Translations under genes and position numbers: made by a program
The notes under the pieces: generated by a model
Databases searched by the model: none
What the model was told of the DNA's origin: nothing
What the model saw: the letters and a program-made list of their open reading frames with translations, nothing else
Assembly (NCBI GenBank): GCA_039679945.1
Contig: JBDKTY010000079.1
Location: 1-64,000 of the forward strand
Length of the DNA stretch: 64,000 nt
Direction of reading: 5' to 3'
Source: SbD1 sp039679945
GTDB lineage: Bacteria > Desulfobacterota > Syntrophobacteria > Syntrophobacterales > Syntrophobacteraceae
Shown here: in pieces, positions 37,982 to 46,820 of the stretch
Layout: every line of letters begins with the position of its first letter
Numbering within the stretch: the first letter of the stretch is position 1

Positions 37982-39844
37982 ATGTTCGGTACGCGCCCGG
38001 GACGCTCCAGACAACTGCGCATACGGTCCTACCTGACGGCTTTGGTATTGTCGTGCCTGGTGCCGGTTTGCCTGTCTTCCGTGTATCTGGTTCACTCCTC
38101 CTACAGATATAGAATAGCGCTTCTGGACCAGGACCTGCTGGCTACCGCCAATATCCTGTCGGCGGCGCTGGACCGTGACCTGGCGATCGCCCGATCAACC
38201 CTGGAAGCGCTGGCGACCTCGCCGGCGATCGCATCCGGAGACATGGCCACCTTCCATGCCCAGGCGCTCGACATTCTCAAGAACTTTCCGGAGTCGGACA
38301 TTATCATGGCCGATGAGACCGGCCAGCAGGTCATTAATTCCTTCAGGCCATTCGGCAGCGTTCTGCCCAGGCGCAGCCCCCGGGACACCGTATCCAATAT
38401 TTTCGAAACGGGCCGGTCCAGCATCAGTAACGTCTTCAAAGGCGCGGTCACCAGGCGCTATCTCATCGGTGTCGATGTTCCCGTATTCCTGGACGGCCAG
38501 GTGCGCTACGATCTGGCTATGACACGGCCCGCCAATCATGTGTCCGCTCTTTTCCGTCTCCAGGAACTGCCCCGTGAATGGCTCATCACAATACTGGACA
38601 GTGATAACGCCATTGTTGCCAGGTCCAGGGCGCAGGAAGAGCATGTCGGGAAGCGGATCGCATCCGCCCCCCTGCTAAAGCTGATGGCTGCCTCGGAGCA
38701 AGGCATGGCCGAGGCGCCCAACATAGAGGGGGCGCCCTCCCGTATCAGTTTCCGACGTTCGGAAATGACCGGGTGGACGGTGCTGGTCAGCATTCCCGAG
38801 GCAGTCATCGCCGATGAGCTTGGGCAGTGGCTTCGGTGGATGATTGCGGGTCTGAGCGCGCTCGTGATTTTCGGGCTGGCACTGGCCCTGGTCATCGCAC
38901 GGATCATAACCCGGTCCGTGCAGGATTTGATCGCGCCGGCCCTCGCCCTTGGACGGGGCGAGACTATCTCACCCGGTCATTTCGAACTCGTGGAAACCAG
39001 CAAAGTGGCCAACGCCATTTCGCGCGCGGCCGAACTGCTTCGTAAACACGAGTCGGCGCGCGAACGCGCCCTTGAGCTTCGGAATGAGGCGGAAAAGACT
39101 CTGAGGTCCAATATGGCGAGGCTCGAGCTGGTCAATGCCGAGCTTCAGGAGTTTGCTTTTGTGGCCGCCCACGACCTGCAGGAACCCCTGCGTAAAATAC
39201 AGACTTTCTGTGACCTCGCCATGAACCGATGCGCCTCTTCCATGGACAATACCAGCCGGGACTACCTGGACCGCGTCGTCAAATCGGCGAGCCGTATGCG
39301 GCAACTGTTACATGACCTGCTCGAGTTTTCCAGGGTGGCGGAGAAACCTGAACCGTTCAAGGCGATAGATCTCGTTAAAATAGTGCGGGAGGCCGCGGAT
39401 GTCTTCGAAGCATCAATCAGGGAAACTGGTTGCGGCATCGAGATTGAAGATATACCCGCCATTGAGGCCGATGAGAGCCAAATGCTGCTGCTCTTCCAGA
39501 ACCTGATTGGCAATGCGCTCAGATACAATGATTGCGCGAGTCCTCGCATCCGGATTTATGGCAGGGTCGACGCTCGGGCTTTGTGTGAAATTGTTGTTCA
39601 AGACAATGGGATCGGCTTCGATCAGCAGTATTCAGAGCTTGTTTTCAAGCCCTTCCAAAGGTTGCACGCCAGGAGCGAGTACGATGGGACCGGCATTGGC
39701 CTGGCAATATGCCGCAAGATTGTCGAACGCCACGGCGGGACTATCAGGGCTGAAAGCGAAGCGGGGAAAGGATCGAAATTCATAATCCTCCTGCCATTGA
39801 GACAAAACAGGTTCGAGTCCTCCATTGCGGAAGAATGGCCGTAG
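37982..39844 (+). CDS. Membrane sensor histidine kinase
   Basis: 620 residues. Two membrane helices (near residues 17-38 and 283-305) enclose a periplasmic double-Cache-like sensor domain. A HAMP-like linker and coiled coil follow (LRNEAEKTLRSNMARLELVN). The H-box is FVAAHDLQEPLRKIQTF with the phospho-acceptor His near residue 397, and the ATPase has N-box QNLIGNALRYND, G1 VQDNGIGFD and G2 DGTGIGLAICRKIVERHGG. The AHDLQEPLR form is typical of phytochrome-like or HWE-neighbouring kinases. No response regulator is adjacent, so the partner is elsewhere. ATG 37982 has only a weak ribosome site. Confidence 0.88.
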   Translation: MFGTRPGRSRQLRIRSYLTALVLSCLVPVCLSSVYLVHSSYRYRIALLDQDLLATANILSAALDRDLAIARSTLEALATSPAIASGDMATFHAQALDILKNFPESDIIMADETGQQVINSFRPFGSVLPRRSPRDTVSNIFETGRSSISNVFKGAVTRRYLIGVDVPVFLDGQVRYDLAMTRPANHVSALFRLQELPREWLITILDSDNAIVARSRAQEEHVGKRIASAPLLKLMAASEQGMAEAPNIEGAPSRISFRRSEMTGWTVLVSIPEAVIADELGQWLRWMIAGLSALVIFGLALALVIARIITRSVQDLIAPALALGRGETISPGHFELVETSKVANAISRAAELLRKHESARERALELRNEAEKTLRSNMARLELVNAELQEFAFVAAHDLQEPLRKIQTFCDLAMNRCASSMDNTSRDYLDRVVKSASRMRQLLHDLLEFSRVAEKPEPFKAIDLVKIVREAADVFEASIRETGCGIEIEDIPAIEADESQMLLLFQNLIGNALRYNDCASPRIRIYGRVDARALCEIVVQDNGIGFDQQYSELVFKPFQRLHARSEYDGTGIGLAICRKIVERHGGTIRAESEAGKGSKFIILLPLRQNRFESSIAEEWP

Positions 39845-39919
39845 AGCTGTCTCGAAGGCCTGGCGATAAGGAAAACCCCTTTCGTTTCGCGTTGCCGATT
39901 GGGAAGATGGCTTCCCGGA

Positions 39920-40477
39920 TCACGAATTAAGCTCAGCCACATACAAGTCCACGGTTCTATAGAAATCCTCCCTCAGCCCCTCGTACAGCCTGGCATTCTG
40001 AATCGCGATCGCCCCCATTTCCGCCAGGGCTTCCGCAAAATTCAACTCGTCCTCGGAAAAGGTATGAGGCGCCCCGGTATAGATCCGCATCACTCCGATC
40101 ACCCGCCCCTTGAGGGGCAGCGGAAGAGAAGCCAGGCTGACGATTCCTTCCTCGACCGCCGATTTTGGATACTGGACTCTCGGGTCCTTCGCGATGTTTG
40201 GTATCGTCACTATTTTTCCCGTCATGGATTCGGAGATGCTCTTGTCCACATTCAAGGGACCTTTCTGAATATACCGATCGCTCAGACCATGAGAGGCCAC
40301 CAGCTCCAGGGTCTGCTTCTCGGAGGAATAAAGGCGAATCGCGCAGGCCTTCAGATTCATGACCTCCGTAACATTTCTTACCAGCATGTCCAATACCTCT
40401 TCCAGGGACAACGTGGAACTCACCGCCTTCAAAACTTTCCTGAACGATTCAAAATAGGATCTCTCTTCGGAAGCCAT
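39920..40477 (-). CDS. GAF domain protein
   Basis: 185 residues. A single GAF domain (LEEVLDMLVRNVTEVMNLKA, CAIRLYSSEKQTLELVASHG, LSDRY, then PLPLKGRVIGVMRIYTGAPH) occupies most of the protein, with short helices at both ends. No output domain is attached, so it may sense a small ligand and act on a partner, possibly the convergent histidine kinase 75 bp away. The start ATG 40477 follows AGGAG; the frame extends 64 codons upstream without a better start. Confidence 0.82.
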   Translation of the reverse strand: MASEERSYFESFRKVLKAVSSTLSLEEVLDMLVRNVTEVMNLKACAIRLYSSEKQTLELVASHGLSDRYIQKGPLNVDKSISESMTGKIVTIPNIAKDPRVQYPKSAVEEGIVSLASLPLPLKGRVIGVMRIYTGAPHTFSEDELNFAEALAEMGAIAIQNARLYEGLREDFYRTVDLYVAELNS

Positions 40478-40805
40478 GATTTTCTCCTTTCTGAAAGACT
40501 CAAAGATAATTCTTTGAGCGCGCTTCTGCATTTCGGCGGACGATTTGCGTATTTGTCTTCGCATGCCGCCAGTTATGATGTACAGATCGAGAAGCTCGAT
40601 GGAGTTGATCTTATGCGCGCGGTTCACGAGGATGAGGCGAAAAGACTCTGATTTAGAATTGGGTTTCATCTATCTAATAACGAATCTCCTAATGCAAAGC
40701 AAATCAAATAATGCATTGCCATGCACGCCATGCATCCAAATAGCCCATTCGATCAGCTTCCTCCCGAATGGCCTCCGACGTAACCGGACAGCTCCCGTTA
40801 CAGTC

Positions 40806-40834
40806 TGTCACGTGACACTACGTGACATGTGACA
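40806..40834. promoter_or_regulatory. TGTCACGTGACA operator-like cluster
   Basis: A perfect 12-bp palindrome TGTCACGTGACA is followed directly by CTACGTGACATGTGACA, giving three spaced TGACA half-sites in 29 bases. It lies about 330 bp upstream of the leftward GAF gene and 330 bp upstream of the rightward exported-protein gene, a position suited to a shared regulator. Confidence 0.45.
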
Positions 40835-41166
40835 ACCCGGCGTATCTCCTCCCGCCGGGACGCTCAACCGGCGCGATCCCGATCCTCAACGATGAAGCCG
40901 TATTTCGTCGCCGGTCACATAACGGTTCCCTCTGGTATGGATGTTGAATTGGACAGCGCATGGCAAGGACAATCCCGATAGAAACCCTCCCGGCACGGGA
41001 AGGGCCGAAGGGCCGGCACAACACCTATAGGGAGCATCAATGACAAAACATCCGCTGCCCCGCGGTGACATTGCATTCCCGGTTCAGCGCGCGCGGGGCG
41101 CCACAAGAATGCAGAATCCCGTCACTGATCAGGCGAAATTATTCCGGCACTGAAAAAGGATGTCCC

Positions 41167-41706
41167 ATGAAGAGAAACAGCCTATTCCGTCCATGTTCCC
41201 TGCTCTTATCGCTGAAGCAGAGTGGGAATCTGCTCCTTCTACCGTTGGCGTTCGTGCTGTTCCTGTCCCATGCGGTCCCGTCGGCCGGTTCGGACGGCTA
41301 TACAAAGTACTGCAATCCCAGATTCGGCTTCTGTGTCGAATACCCCGCATCCCTCACGAAAGACCCGCCCCCGGCCAATAACGACGGCATAAGTCTCCGT
41401 GATCGCGATGCGTTCACAATGAGCGCGAGCGGTATCAACAATGTCCTCGATGACACCGTCGAGAGCCTGATGAGCGCCGGGATAGAGAATATGGATCGAG
41501 TGACCTACAAGAGCAAGGGACGGGACTGGTTCGTGCTGTCCGGCTTTGACGGCACGAAAGTCCGCTATGAGAAAACCTGGGTCGGCAAGGGCTCGATCAA
41601 CACACTGTTCATCGAGTATCAGGCGGATCAGAAGTCGAAATACGATGAAATAGCGGCGCGGGTATCCCGTTCATTTAAACCCGGACGTCTGAATACCGGC
41701 AATTAG
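41167..41706 (+). CDS. Small exported protein, function unknown
   Basis: 179 residues. After a long N-region and hydrophobic stretch (GNLLLLPLAFVLFLSHAV, cleavage near SAGSDG) comes a compact domain starting YTKYCNPRFGFCVEYPASL, similar in style to small periplasmic domains with a Cys pair. The ATG at 41167 follows AAAAAGGA. The stop codon TAG is directly abutted by a family B element, so its original 3' end or terminator may have been changed. Confidence 0.68.
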   Translation: MKRNSLFRPCSLLLSLKQSGNLLLLPLAFVLFLSHAVPSAGSDGYTKYCNPRFGFCVEYPASLTKDPPPANNDGISLRDRDAFTMSASGINNVLDDTVESLMSAGIENMDRVTYKSKGRDWFVLSGFDGTKVRYEKTWVGKGSINTLFIEYQADQKSKYDEIAARVSRSFKPGRLNTGN

Positions 41707-41890
41707 CCCGCGTTATTCATGGCTTTCCGAGAAGAAGCATAAAAAGCCCTGTAGAGATCATGTGTTAGCTGGATTTTCCACCTCAACTTCGACTGACAGT
41801 GTGCTATCGGCCCAAAATCCCTCTAAGCCCTGAGCATCGCATCCTTAGTGGGCTTTACGGGCGCGGGCCGCGATTCATGAATAATGTTGG
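41707..41890. mobile_element. Family B MITE, copy 2 (184 bp)
   Basis: Exactly the same length as the copy at 34513 and roughly 85-90% identical by eye without gaps. Ends CCCGCGTTATTCATGG and TCATGAATAATGTTGG are imperfect inverted repeats. It is flanked by TTAG (which contains the stop codon of the preceding gene) and CTAG, consistent with a YTAR-type 4-bp target. Confidence 0.78.
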
Positions 41891-41990
41891 CTAGATGGCT
41901 CATCCGGGATTTCGCGGATCTCGCGAATTCCTTTGTGAAATTGGGAAGAGAAATTCATATTCTTTATCGTTATGGAAGGAACCCTGCAAA

Positions 41991-42335
41991 ATGTCAAAAA
42001 CGAAGGTGTTGCTGTTGTTCGTCTCCCTGTCGCTTATCATCCCCGGCATGTCATACGCCAAAAAGTCCGGGACCGCCGTACCCACCAAAGTAATCACGGG
42101 GGTTCTATCCGGTTTTGACTGTGAGGGCGAGCCATGCGTACTGACCGTCGTGGACGCGAAGGGAGTGGAAAACGAAGGCATTTGTTCGACTCCCGTATGT
42201 GAAAAGTGGGATGAGAAAAAAGAGATGCCGGCGGAGTACAAGGGCAAGAAAGTCAAAGTGACGGTCGAGGTGAGCCAGGGCGGACATGGACGTGGCTCGC
42301 TGGATCAATTTATCAAAATAGAGCCCTTGAAGTAA
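41991..42335 (+). CDS. Small exported protein, function unknown
   Basis: 114 residues. Signal peptide (KVLLLFVSLSLIIPGMSYAK) and a short beta domain: KVITGVLSGFDCEGEPCVLT, then GICSTPVCEKWDEK with four Cys, and KGKKVKVTVEVSQGGHGRG. The Cys pattern CEGEPC/CSTPVC suggests disulfides or a metal site outside the cytoplasm. GGAAGGA precedes ATG 41991. A strong hairpin follows. No family recognised. Confidence 0.68.
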   Translation: MSKTKVLLLFVSLSLIIPGMSYAKKSGTAVPTKVITGVLSGFDCEGEPCVLTVVDAKGVENEGICSTPVCEKWDEKKEMPAEYKGKKVKVTVEVSQGGHGRGSLDQFIKIEPLK

Positions 42336-42385
42336 CGCCGGAATGCGTCAGGGAACAGGTAAGCTCAACATAGACTGTTGGGTCA

Positions 42386-42424
42386 CGGGGACCGCCGGTC
42401 GAAAAGCCGGCGGCCCCCGCTTTG
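42386..42424 (+). terminator. Strong terminator hairpin
   Basis: CGGGG-A-CCGCCGG pairs with CCGGCGG-C-CCCCG around TCGAAAAG, a 12-bp GC stem, followed by CTTTG. It lies 50 bp after the stop of the small exported protein and probably ends its transcript. Confidence 0.65.
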
Positions 42425-42491
42425 TGGTAGCGGCGCGGGGGATGACGGTCCCCGGGCCACGATTCAGCGGACCAGTTCATGCCGGGGACAA

Positions 42492-42605
42492 GTAATCCGG
42501 AATTACGCTCAAGATAAATCCACCCTGAGAGTGAAGACGCCGATAAAAATTGGCCCGTTCTGCCCTTCGGTACCTCAGCACCATCTTGAACGCGAAGTAG
42601 TATAA
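42492..42605. repeat. Family A MITE-like element, shortened core
   Basis: Left end TAATCCGGAATTACGCTCAAGAT and right end ACCATCTTGAACGCGAAG then TAGTATAA form the family A inverted repeats. The core lacks the right half of the CCCGTTC/GAACGGG hairpin, as if deleted between the hairpin and the right end. Confidence 0.6.
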
Positions 42606-42873
42606 GTCGCCCTTGCCCGCGCAAAAAGTAAAACGGCGGAGACGTTATTCGCCACCGTTCCATCTCGTGGACAAGGAATCGTTTGAATCGGATTATACGG
42701 GGCCAGAGGCCACCGCAATTTCATAACCGATATTGCGAGGCAGAGACGTATGCCTCTGGTCTGGCCCCCGGGGTCAGCGTTTCCACCTCGCACTGAACAG
42801 GAATCCACTCCCCATCTCACGCATGCCCGGATTTTCGCGGAAGGCCGTCCTTGGACGGAACACAACACCCCAG

Positions 42874-43449
42874 CTAACTTACGGTGTATTCAAGAAGAAT
42901 GTACCGTTCGGATTCCGCCTTTATGACCGCGGAAAAAGTCCCGGCGCGGCTTACATCCTCGCCCTTTTTCTTCCACTCCGCCGGTGTTGCGTGAGGGTTG
43001 GGGGTACCGCCCGAACCCGTGGAATAGATGACCCCTTCGGCCTGGAACCGGTCGTTCCCAAGGCTCACCAGGCGATCTATCTGGGAGAACGTATAGGCCT
43101 CGCCATCCGCCATCGGAACCGTATAAGACTGCTTTGCGTGTTTGCCCACCTTCCGGCCGAAGTACTTGATGGCCGCTTTATCGACCAGTTCCACGGGAAC
43201 AAGCACGGATAATCCGTCTTTCGTTTTTTGTAGCGCTTTGAGCTTGTTTATGTGGTTGTGCCGTAGCGCAAAATCCAGCAAAGCCTCATCGGACAGGGAG
43301 TCTTGCCTGAAACTGGCCACGCCCGCTTCCGAAAAATTGCTGAAGAACGTATCCAGATTTTGCTTCTGGGCTGAAGTCATCTTCACCTCGGATTGCGCCA
43401 TGACACATGTCGCAAAAAGGACCAGTACGAGTGTAAGCCATTTCTTCAC
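42874..43449 (-). CDS. Small exported protein, function unknown
   Basis: 191 residues from a GTG at 43449 preceded by AGGAGG at 6 bases; this start places a clean signal peptide (VKKWLTLVLVLFATCVMAQS) at the N-terminus, whereas the upstream ATG frame does not. The mature protein is alpha/beta with no recognised motif; a segment near residues 95-120 (KAAIKYFGRKVGKHAKQSYT) is basic. It ends ILLEYTVS. Confidence 0.68.
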   Translation of the reverse strand: MKKWLTLVLVLFATCVMAQSEVKMTSAQKQNLDTFFSNFSEAGVASFRQDSLSDEALLDFALRHNHINKLKALQKTKDGLSVLVPVELVDKAAIKYFGRKVGKHAKQSYTVPMADGEAYTFSQIDRLVSLGNDRFQAEGVIYSTGSGGTPNPHATPAEWKKKGEDVSRAGTFSAVIKAESERYILLEYTVS

Positions 43450-43975
43450 ATCAACCTCCTGAGATTGCAGATTCGAAATGCGGTTAGAGTCAGGACTCCC
43501 CGCGCACACGCCGGACCGTGCCGCGAGCCGAAGTCCGGGACGGTCGCGGCCTGTCCCGTTCGTAACGGGACATCGAAACGCGGGCGAGGTGCCGACCCCA
43601 TAAATTCAGCTTCAAACCATCCCCGCCACTCAACCCTATCAACGACCATACCAGGAAGGCACGGGATGCGGGAATCCATGGCAAACGAGGGGGCGCATGG
43701 CTATGGGTTTCACCGGATGGGGAAAGAGCGGAAGACGCGAAAGGGTATGGATGTCACATATTACAGAATGTCATGTTACACTCTGTTCCGCTCCCCGCCC
43801 CCTCGCATCGATTGTCATTTTTTCCTGGTAAATACCCGCGAAAGTACGTAACTTTTGGTCCGCCACGGCAAACCTTTAATAGTGTGACCTTGGCGCGGGA
43901 GTCTCCTTTCTTATTTGGGCGGAAGCCATGGCGCCTGGGCGGCGACCGCCGGCAACTTTGTCGAGGGGGTAGAAG
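43450..43975. other. Divergent intergenic region
   Basis: About 525 bases between a leftward exported-protein gene and the rightward GalT-like gene. An AT-richer stretch near 43755-43790 (TCACATATTACAGAATGTCA) may hold a promoter. No repeat seen. Confidence 0.4.
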
Positions 43976-45025
43976 ATGGCAAGGGTTTCCTTCAAGACCT
44001 GGCAGCAGGTATCTGAATTCCACAATCCCCTGAGGAAGGGTGAACTGGACAGGCAGGAGATTGAAATTCGAGTGGACCCGCTCACGGGGCATCAGAGCAT
44101 CCTTTGCGGAGCACTGAAAGCAAAGGCCTCGATCCTGTTCCCCGAAACGGACTACGCATACCTGGCCCAGAGGATCGACGACACCAGGGAACAATGTTTC
44201 ATGTGTAACGGAAAGTGGCGCCAGTCCTCACCCCGCTATCCCAAACGCCTGCTGCCGGAGGGGATCCTCGAAAAAGGCGAGGTCGTCCTGTTCCCCAACC
44301 TTTTTCCCCTGGCATCCTACCATGCTGTTGTCGTGATCGGAAAAAAGCACGGGCGTACTCTGGACGATTTTCCCGCGTCGCTTCTGTCCGACGCCTTGTC
44401 GGTGTCCCTGGAGTTCATCCGGAGGTGCTTCCAATCCGACCCCGAAGCCCGATTCTTTACCATCAATGTCAACTTCATGCCTCCAGCCGGGGCCAGCGTG
44501 GTGCATCCTCACATCCAGGTACTCGGGTCACCTTTTCCCGGGACCCACCATCAGTTGCTCCTGGAAAAGAGTCTTGCCTACCACCGGGATACCGGTTCGT
44601 GTTACTGGCTGGATCTCCTTGAGACAGAAAGGGAATCGGGACAAAGGTGGCTGGGCGGAATCGGCCCAAGCGAGTGGTTCACGGCGTTTTCCCCCCTGGG
44701 GGTCAATGAGGTGAATGCGGTGTGGCCGCGCACGTCCAGTTTTCTTGAATGGGACGACAACGACATCCAGGCGATGGCGGAGGGCATCCATCGAACACTC
44801 CTCACCTATCATGACTTGAAGTTTTCCACCTTCAATCTCTCGTGCTTCAGCGGTCCTCTCGGCAAACCTTCTCCCGAATTCCGGCCCTTTCTGCGCCTGA
44901 TCAATCGTCAAAACATGAATCTTCATTACCGGACAGACGATTATTTTCTTCAGAAGCTGTTGAAAAACGAACTCATTATCTACCCGCCCGAATACCTTGC
45001 CTCGCTGATCAGACACCGATTCTAG
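43976..45025 (+). CDS. GalT-like HIT-superfamily nucleotidyltransferase
   Basis: 349 residues. C74-F-M-C77 matches the zinc-binding Cys pair of galactose-1-phosphate uridylyltransferases, and H177-P-H-I-Q181 matches their HPHxQ nucleophile motif, within the context NVNFMPPAGASVVHPHIQVL. The order and spacing fit a UDP- or ADP-transferring HIT-superfamily enzyme acting on a sugar phosphate. It is more divergent than classic GalT, so the sugar is uncertain. It precedes the GntP cluster by 380 bp and may serve carbohydrate metabolism with it, though a hairpin separates them. Confidence 0.78.
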   Translation: MARVSFKTWQQVSEFHNPLRKGELDRQEIEIRVDPLTGHQSILCGALKAKASILFPETDYAYLAQRIDDTREQCFMCNGKWRQSSPRYPKRLLPEGILEKGEVVLFPNLFPLASYHAVVVIGKKHGRTLDDFPASLLSDALSVSLEFIRRCFQSDPEARFFTINVNFMPPAGASVVHPHIQVLGSPFPGTHHQLLLEKSLAYHRDTGSCYWLDLLETERESGQRWLGGIGPSEWFTAFSPLGVNEVNAVWPRTSSFLEWDDNDIQAMAEGIHRTLLTYHDLKFSTFNLSCFSGPLGKPSPEFRPFLRLINRQNMNLHYRTDDYFLQKLLKNELIIYPPEYLASLIRHRF

Positions 45026-45039
45026 TTTTTCTTTTTTTG

Positions 45040-45063
45040 GGGGGAGGATCTTCGGCCTCCCCC
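45040..45063. terminator. GC hairpin after GalT-like gene
   Basis: GGGGGAGG pairs with CCTCCCCC around ATCTTCGG, starting 15 bp after the stop codon. A T-rich run precedes the stem rather than following it, so termination would be stronger in the leftward direction. Confidence 0.5.
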
Positions 45064-45257
45064 TTCTCGACCCGATCCGCCCCGCGCTCATCTTGATCCC
45101 GAATAGCAGCCTCCTGAACCCAACCACGAATGAACCAGCGGCAATTCCACGTAATCCGCGGATGCGTTTTATCCCGGCGGCGGTCACCGCCGCAAAGAGT
45201 CATGGGGGTCCATGACCGTCTCCTTGGCAAAAAAGAACAAACCCGCAAATTTCCGGC

Positions 45258-45286
45258 TTGACATTACGAACATATACAAACATAAT
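45258..45286 (+). promoter_or_regulatory. Sigma-70-type promoter of the GntP cluster
   Basis: TTGACA at 45258-45263 is a perfect -35, followed by a 17-base spacer and CATAAT at 45281-45286 as -10 (five of six consensus bases). It lies about 120 bp upstream of the gntP-like start. The spacer and -10 contain two similar 11-mers (GAACATATACA and AACATAATACA), a possible site for the cluster's DeoR-type repressor. Confidence 0.65.
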
Positions 45287-45404
45287 ACAACTGAATCGAA
45301 CCTACAGCGTCAAGAAATCAAACGCATTAAATCCAGAAACGACCGAACGAGTATTTTTCCCAAATGCAACCACCTTCAAAACAGGAATGCGAGGAGAACA
45401 AGCC

Positions 45405-46745
45405 ATGGGTAGCAGCCTTACCTCACTGGGAATTTTACTGATTTCCATTGCATTGATTGTGGTCTTGATCATGAAAGTGAGGATGAGCGCTTTTCTTGCG
45501 CTGATCCTCGCATGCATGTTCCTGGGTTTCGCAACCGGTATGCCGCTCGGCAAGATATGTTCCTCCATCGAGGCCGGCATGGGTGGGACCCTCGGATTTC
45601 TAGGCACTATTCTGGGGTTGGGAACGATACTGGGTAAGATGATGGAAATTTCCGGAGGGGCCGAGCGTCTCGCCCGGACCCTCATAGATGCCCTCGGCCG
45701 CGACAAGGCCCACTGGGCAATGATGATAGTCGGTTTTATCTGCGGCATCCCGGTCTTCTTCCAGGTAGGTTTCGTCCTGCTCATTCCGCTGGTCTTCAGT
45801 GTCGCGCTGACGGCACGGATGTCGCTGGTCAAAATAGGAATACCGGTCGTCGCGGGCCTGATTACGGTCCACTGCATCGTTCCACCCCATCCGGCGGCCA
45901 TGGCGATTGCCGGCACCCTGCACGCCGATGTGGGCAAGGTAATTCTCTACGGCCTGATCTGCGGTTTTCCCGCGGCAGCCATCGCAGGTCCTATCTACGG
46001 CAGCATTCTGGCCAAGCGGATGGAACTCAAGCCGCCCGAAGGTCTTTTTAAATATGAAGAGACCCCCGATGAGAAGCTCCCGCCTTTCGGCTCGACCCTT
46101 ATAACCATTCTCCTGCCCCTCATCATCATGGTTGGCAGAACCATCATCGAACTCACACTCGCCAAGGACTCAGCCGTGATGCCAGCTGTGGCATTTGTCG
46201 GCAACCCGATCACCGCCCTGCTTATTTCGGTTTTCGTATCATACTGGACACTGGGTCTTTCCAGGGGGCTCACCAAGGACGACCTGCTGAAATTTACCGA
46301 AGGAAGCTTCGGGCCGGTCGCCGGAATCCTGCTTATAATTGGAGCGGGCGGCGCCTTCAATAAAGTGCTCCTGGACAGCGGCATGGGCAAGAATATAGAA
46401 GCCGTATTGACGGGCCTGGCCCTGAGCCCTCTTGTCATGGCCTGGATCATTGCCGCGGTTATGCGGTTCTCCGTCGGGTCGGCGACCGTGGCCATGATGA
46501 CTTCGGCCGGGATCATTCTCCCCGTGCTTGGAAATTATCCGGGCCTCGACCCGGCCCTGGTTTGCGTGGCCGTGGGTGGTGGAGCCATCGGTTTTTCACA
46601 TGTCAATGATTCCGGATTCTGGATCGTGAAGGAGTTCTTCGGTCTGTCGGTCACTGACATGTTCAAGACATGGACCGCCTCGACCACCATCGCCGGGTTT
46701 TTCTCACTCATCGCTCTTCTGATACTGGCCAAGATAGTCGGCTAG
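45405..46745 (+). CDS. GntP family sugar acid permease
   Basis: 446 residues with about 12 membrane helices. Family features include GTILGLGTILGKMMEISGGA, GIPVFFQVGFVLLIPLVFSV, IVPPHPAAMAIAGTLHADVG near residue 165 and GGGAIGFSHVNDSGFWIVKE. GntP permeases bring in gluconate and related sugar acids with protons. ATG 45405 has GAGGAG 8 bases upstream; the frame continues upstream through the promoter, so an earlier start is unlikely. It is the first gene of the catabolic cluster. Confidence 0.9.
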   Translation: MGSSLTSLGILLISIALIVVLIMKVRMSAFLALILACMFLGFATGMPLGKICSSIEAGMGGTLGFLGTILGLGTILGKMMEISGGAERLARTLIDALGRDKAHWAMMIVGFICGIPVFFQVGFVLLIPLVFSVALTARMSLVKIGIPVVAGLITVHCIVPPHPAAMAIAGTLHADVGKVILYGLICGFPAAAIAGPIYGSILAKRMELKPPEGLFKYEETPDEKLPPFGSTLITILLPLIIMVGRTIIELTLAKDSAVMPAVAFVGNPITALLISVFVSYWTLGLSRGLTKDDLLKFTEGSFGPVAGILLIIGAGGAFNKVLLDSGMGKNIEAVLTGLALSPLVMAWIIAAVMRFSVGSATVAMMTSAGIILPVLGNYPGLDPALVCVAVGGGAIGFSHVNDSGFWIVKEFFGLSVTDMFKTWTASTTIAGFFSLIALLILAKIVG

Positions 46746-46820
46746 ACCGCGTTAGTATCAGAAAAGCAAGATCAATAAAGAAACAGAAGAGAACATTCAC
46801 ATGTCAAAAGGAAATCGGCC

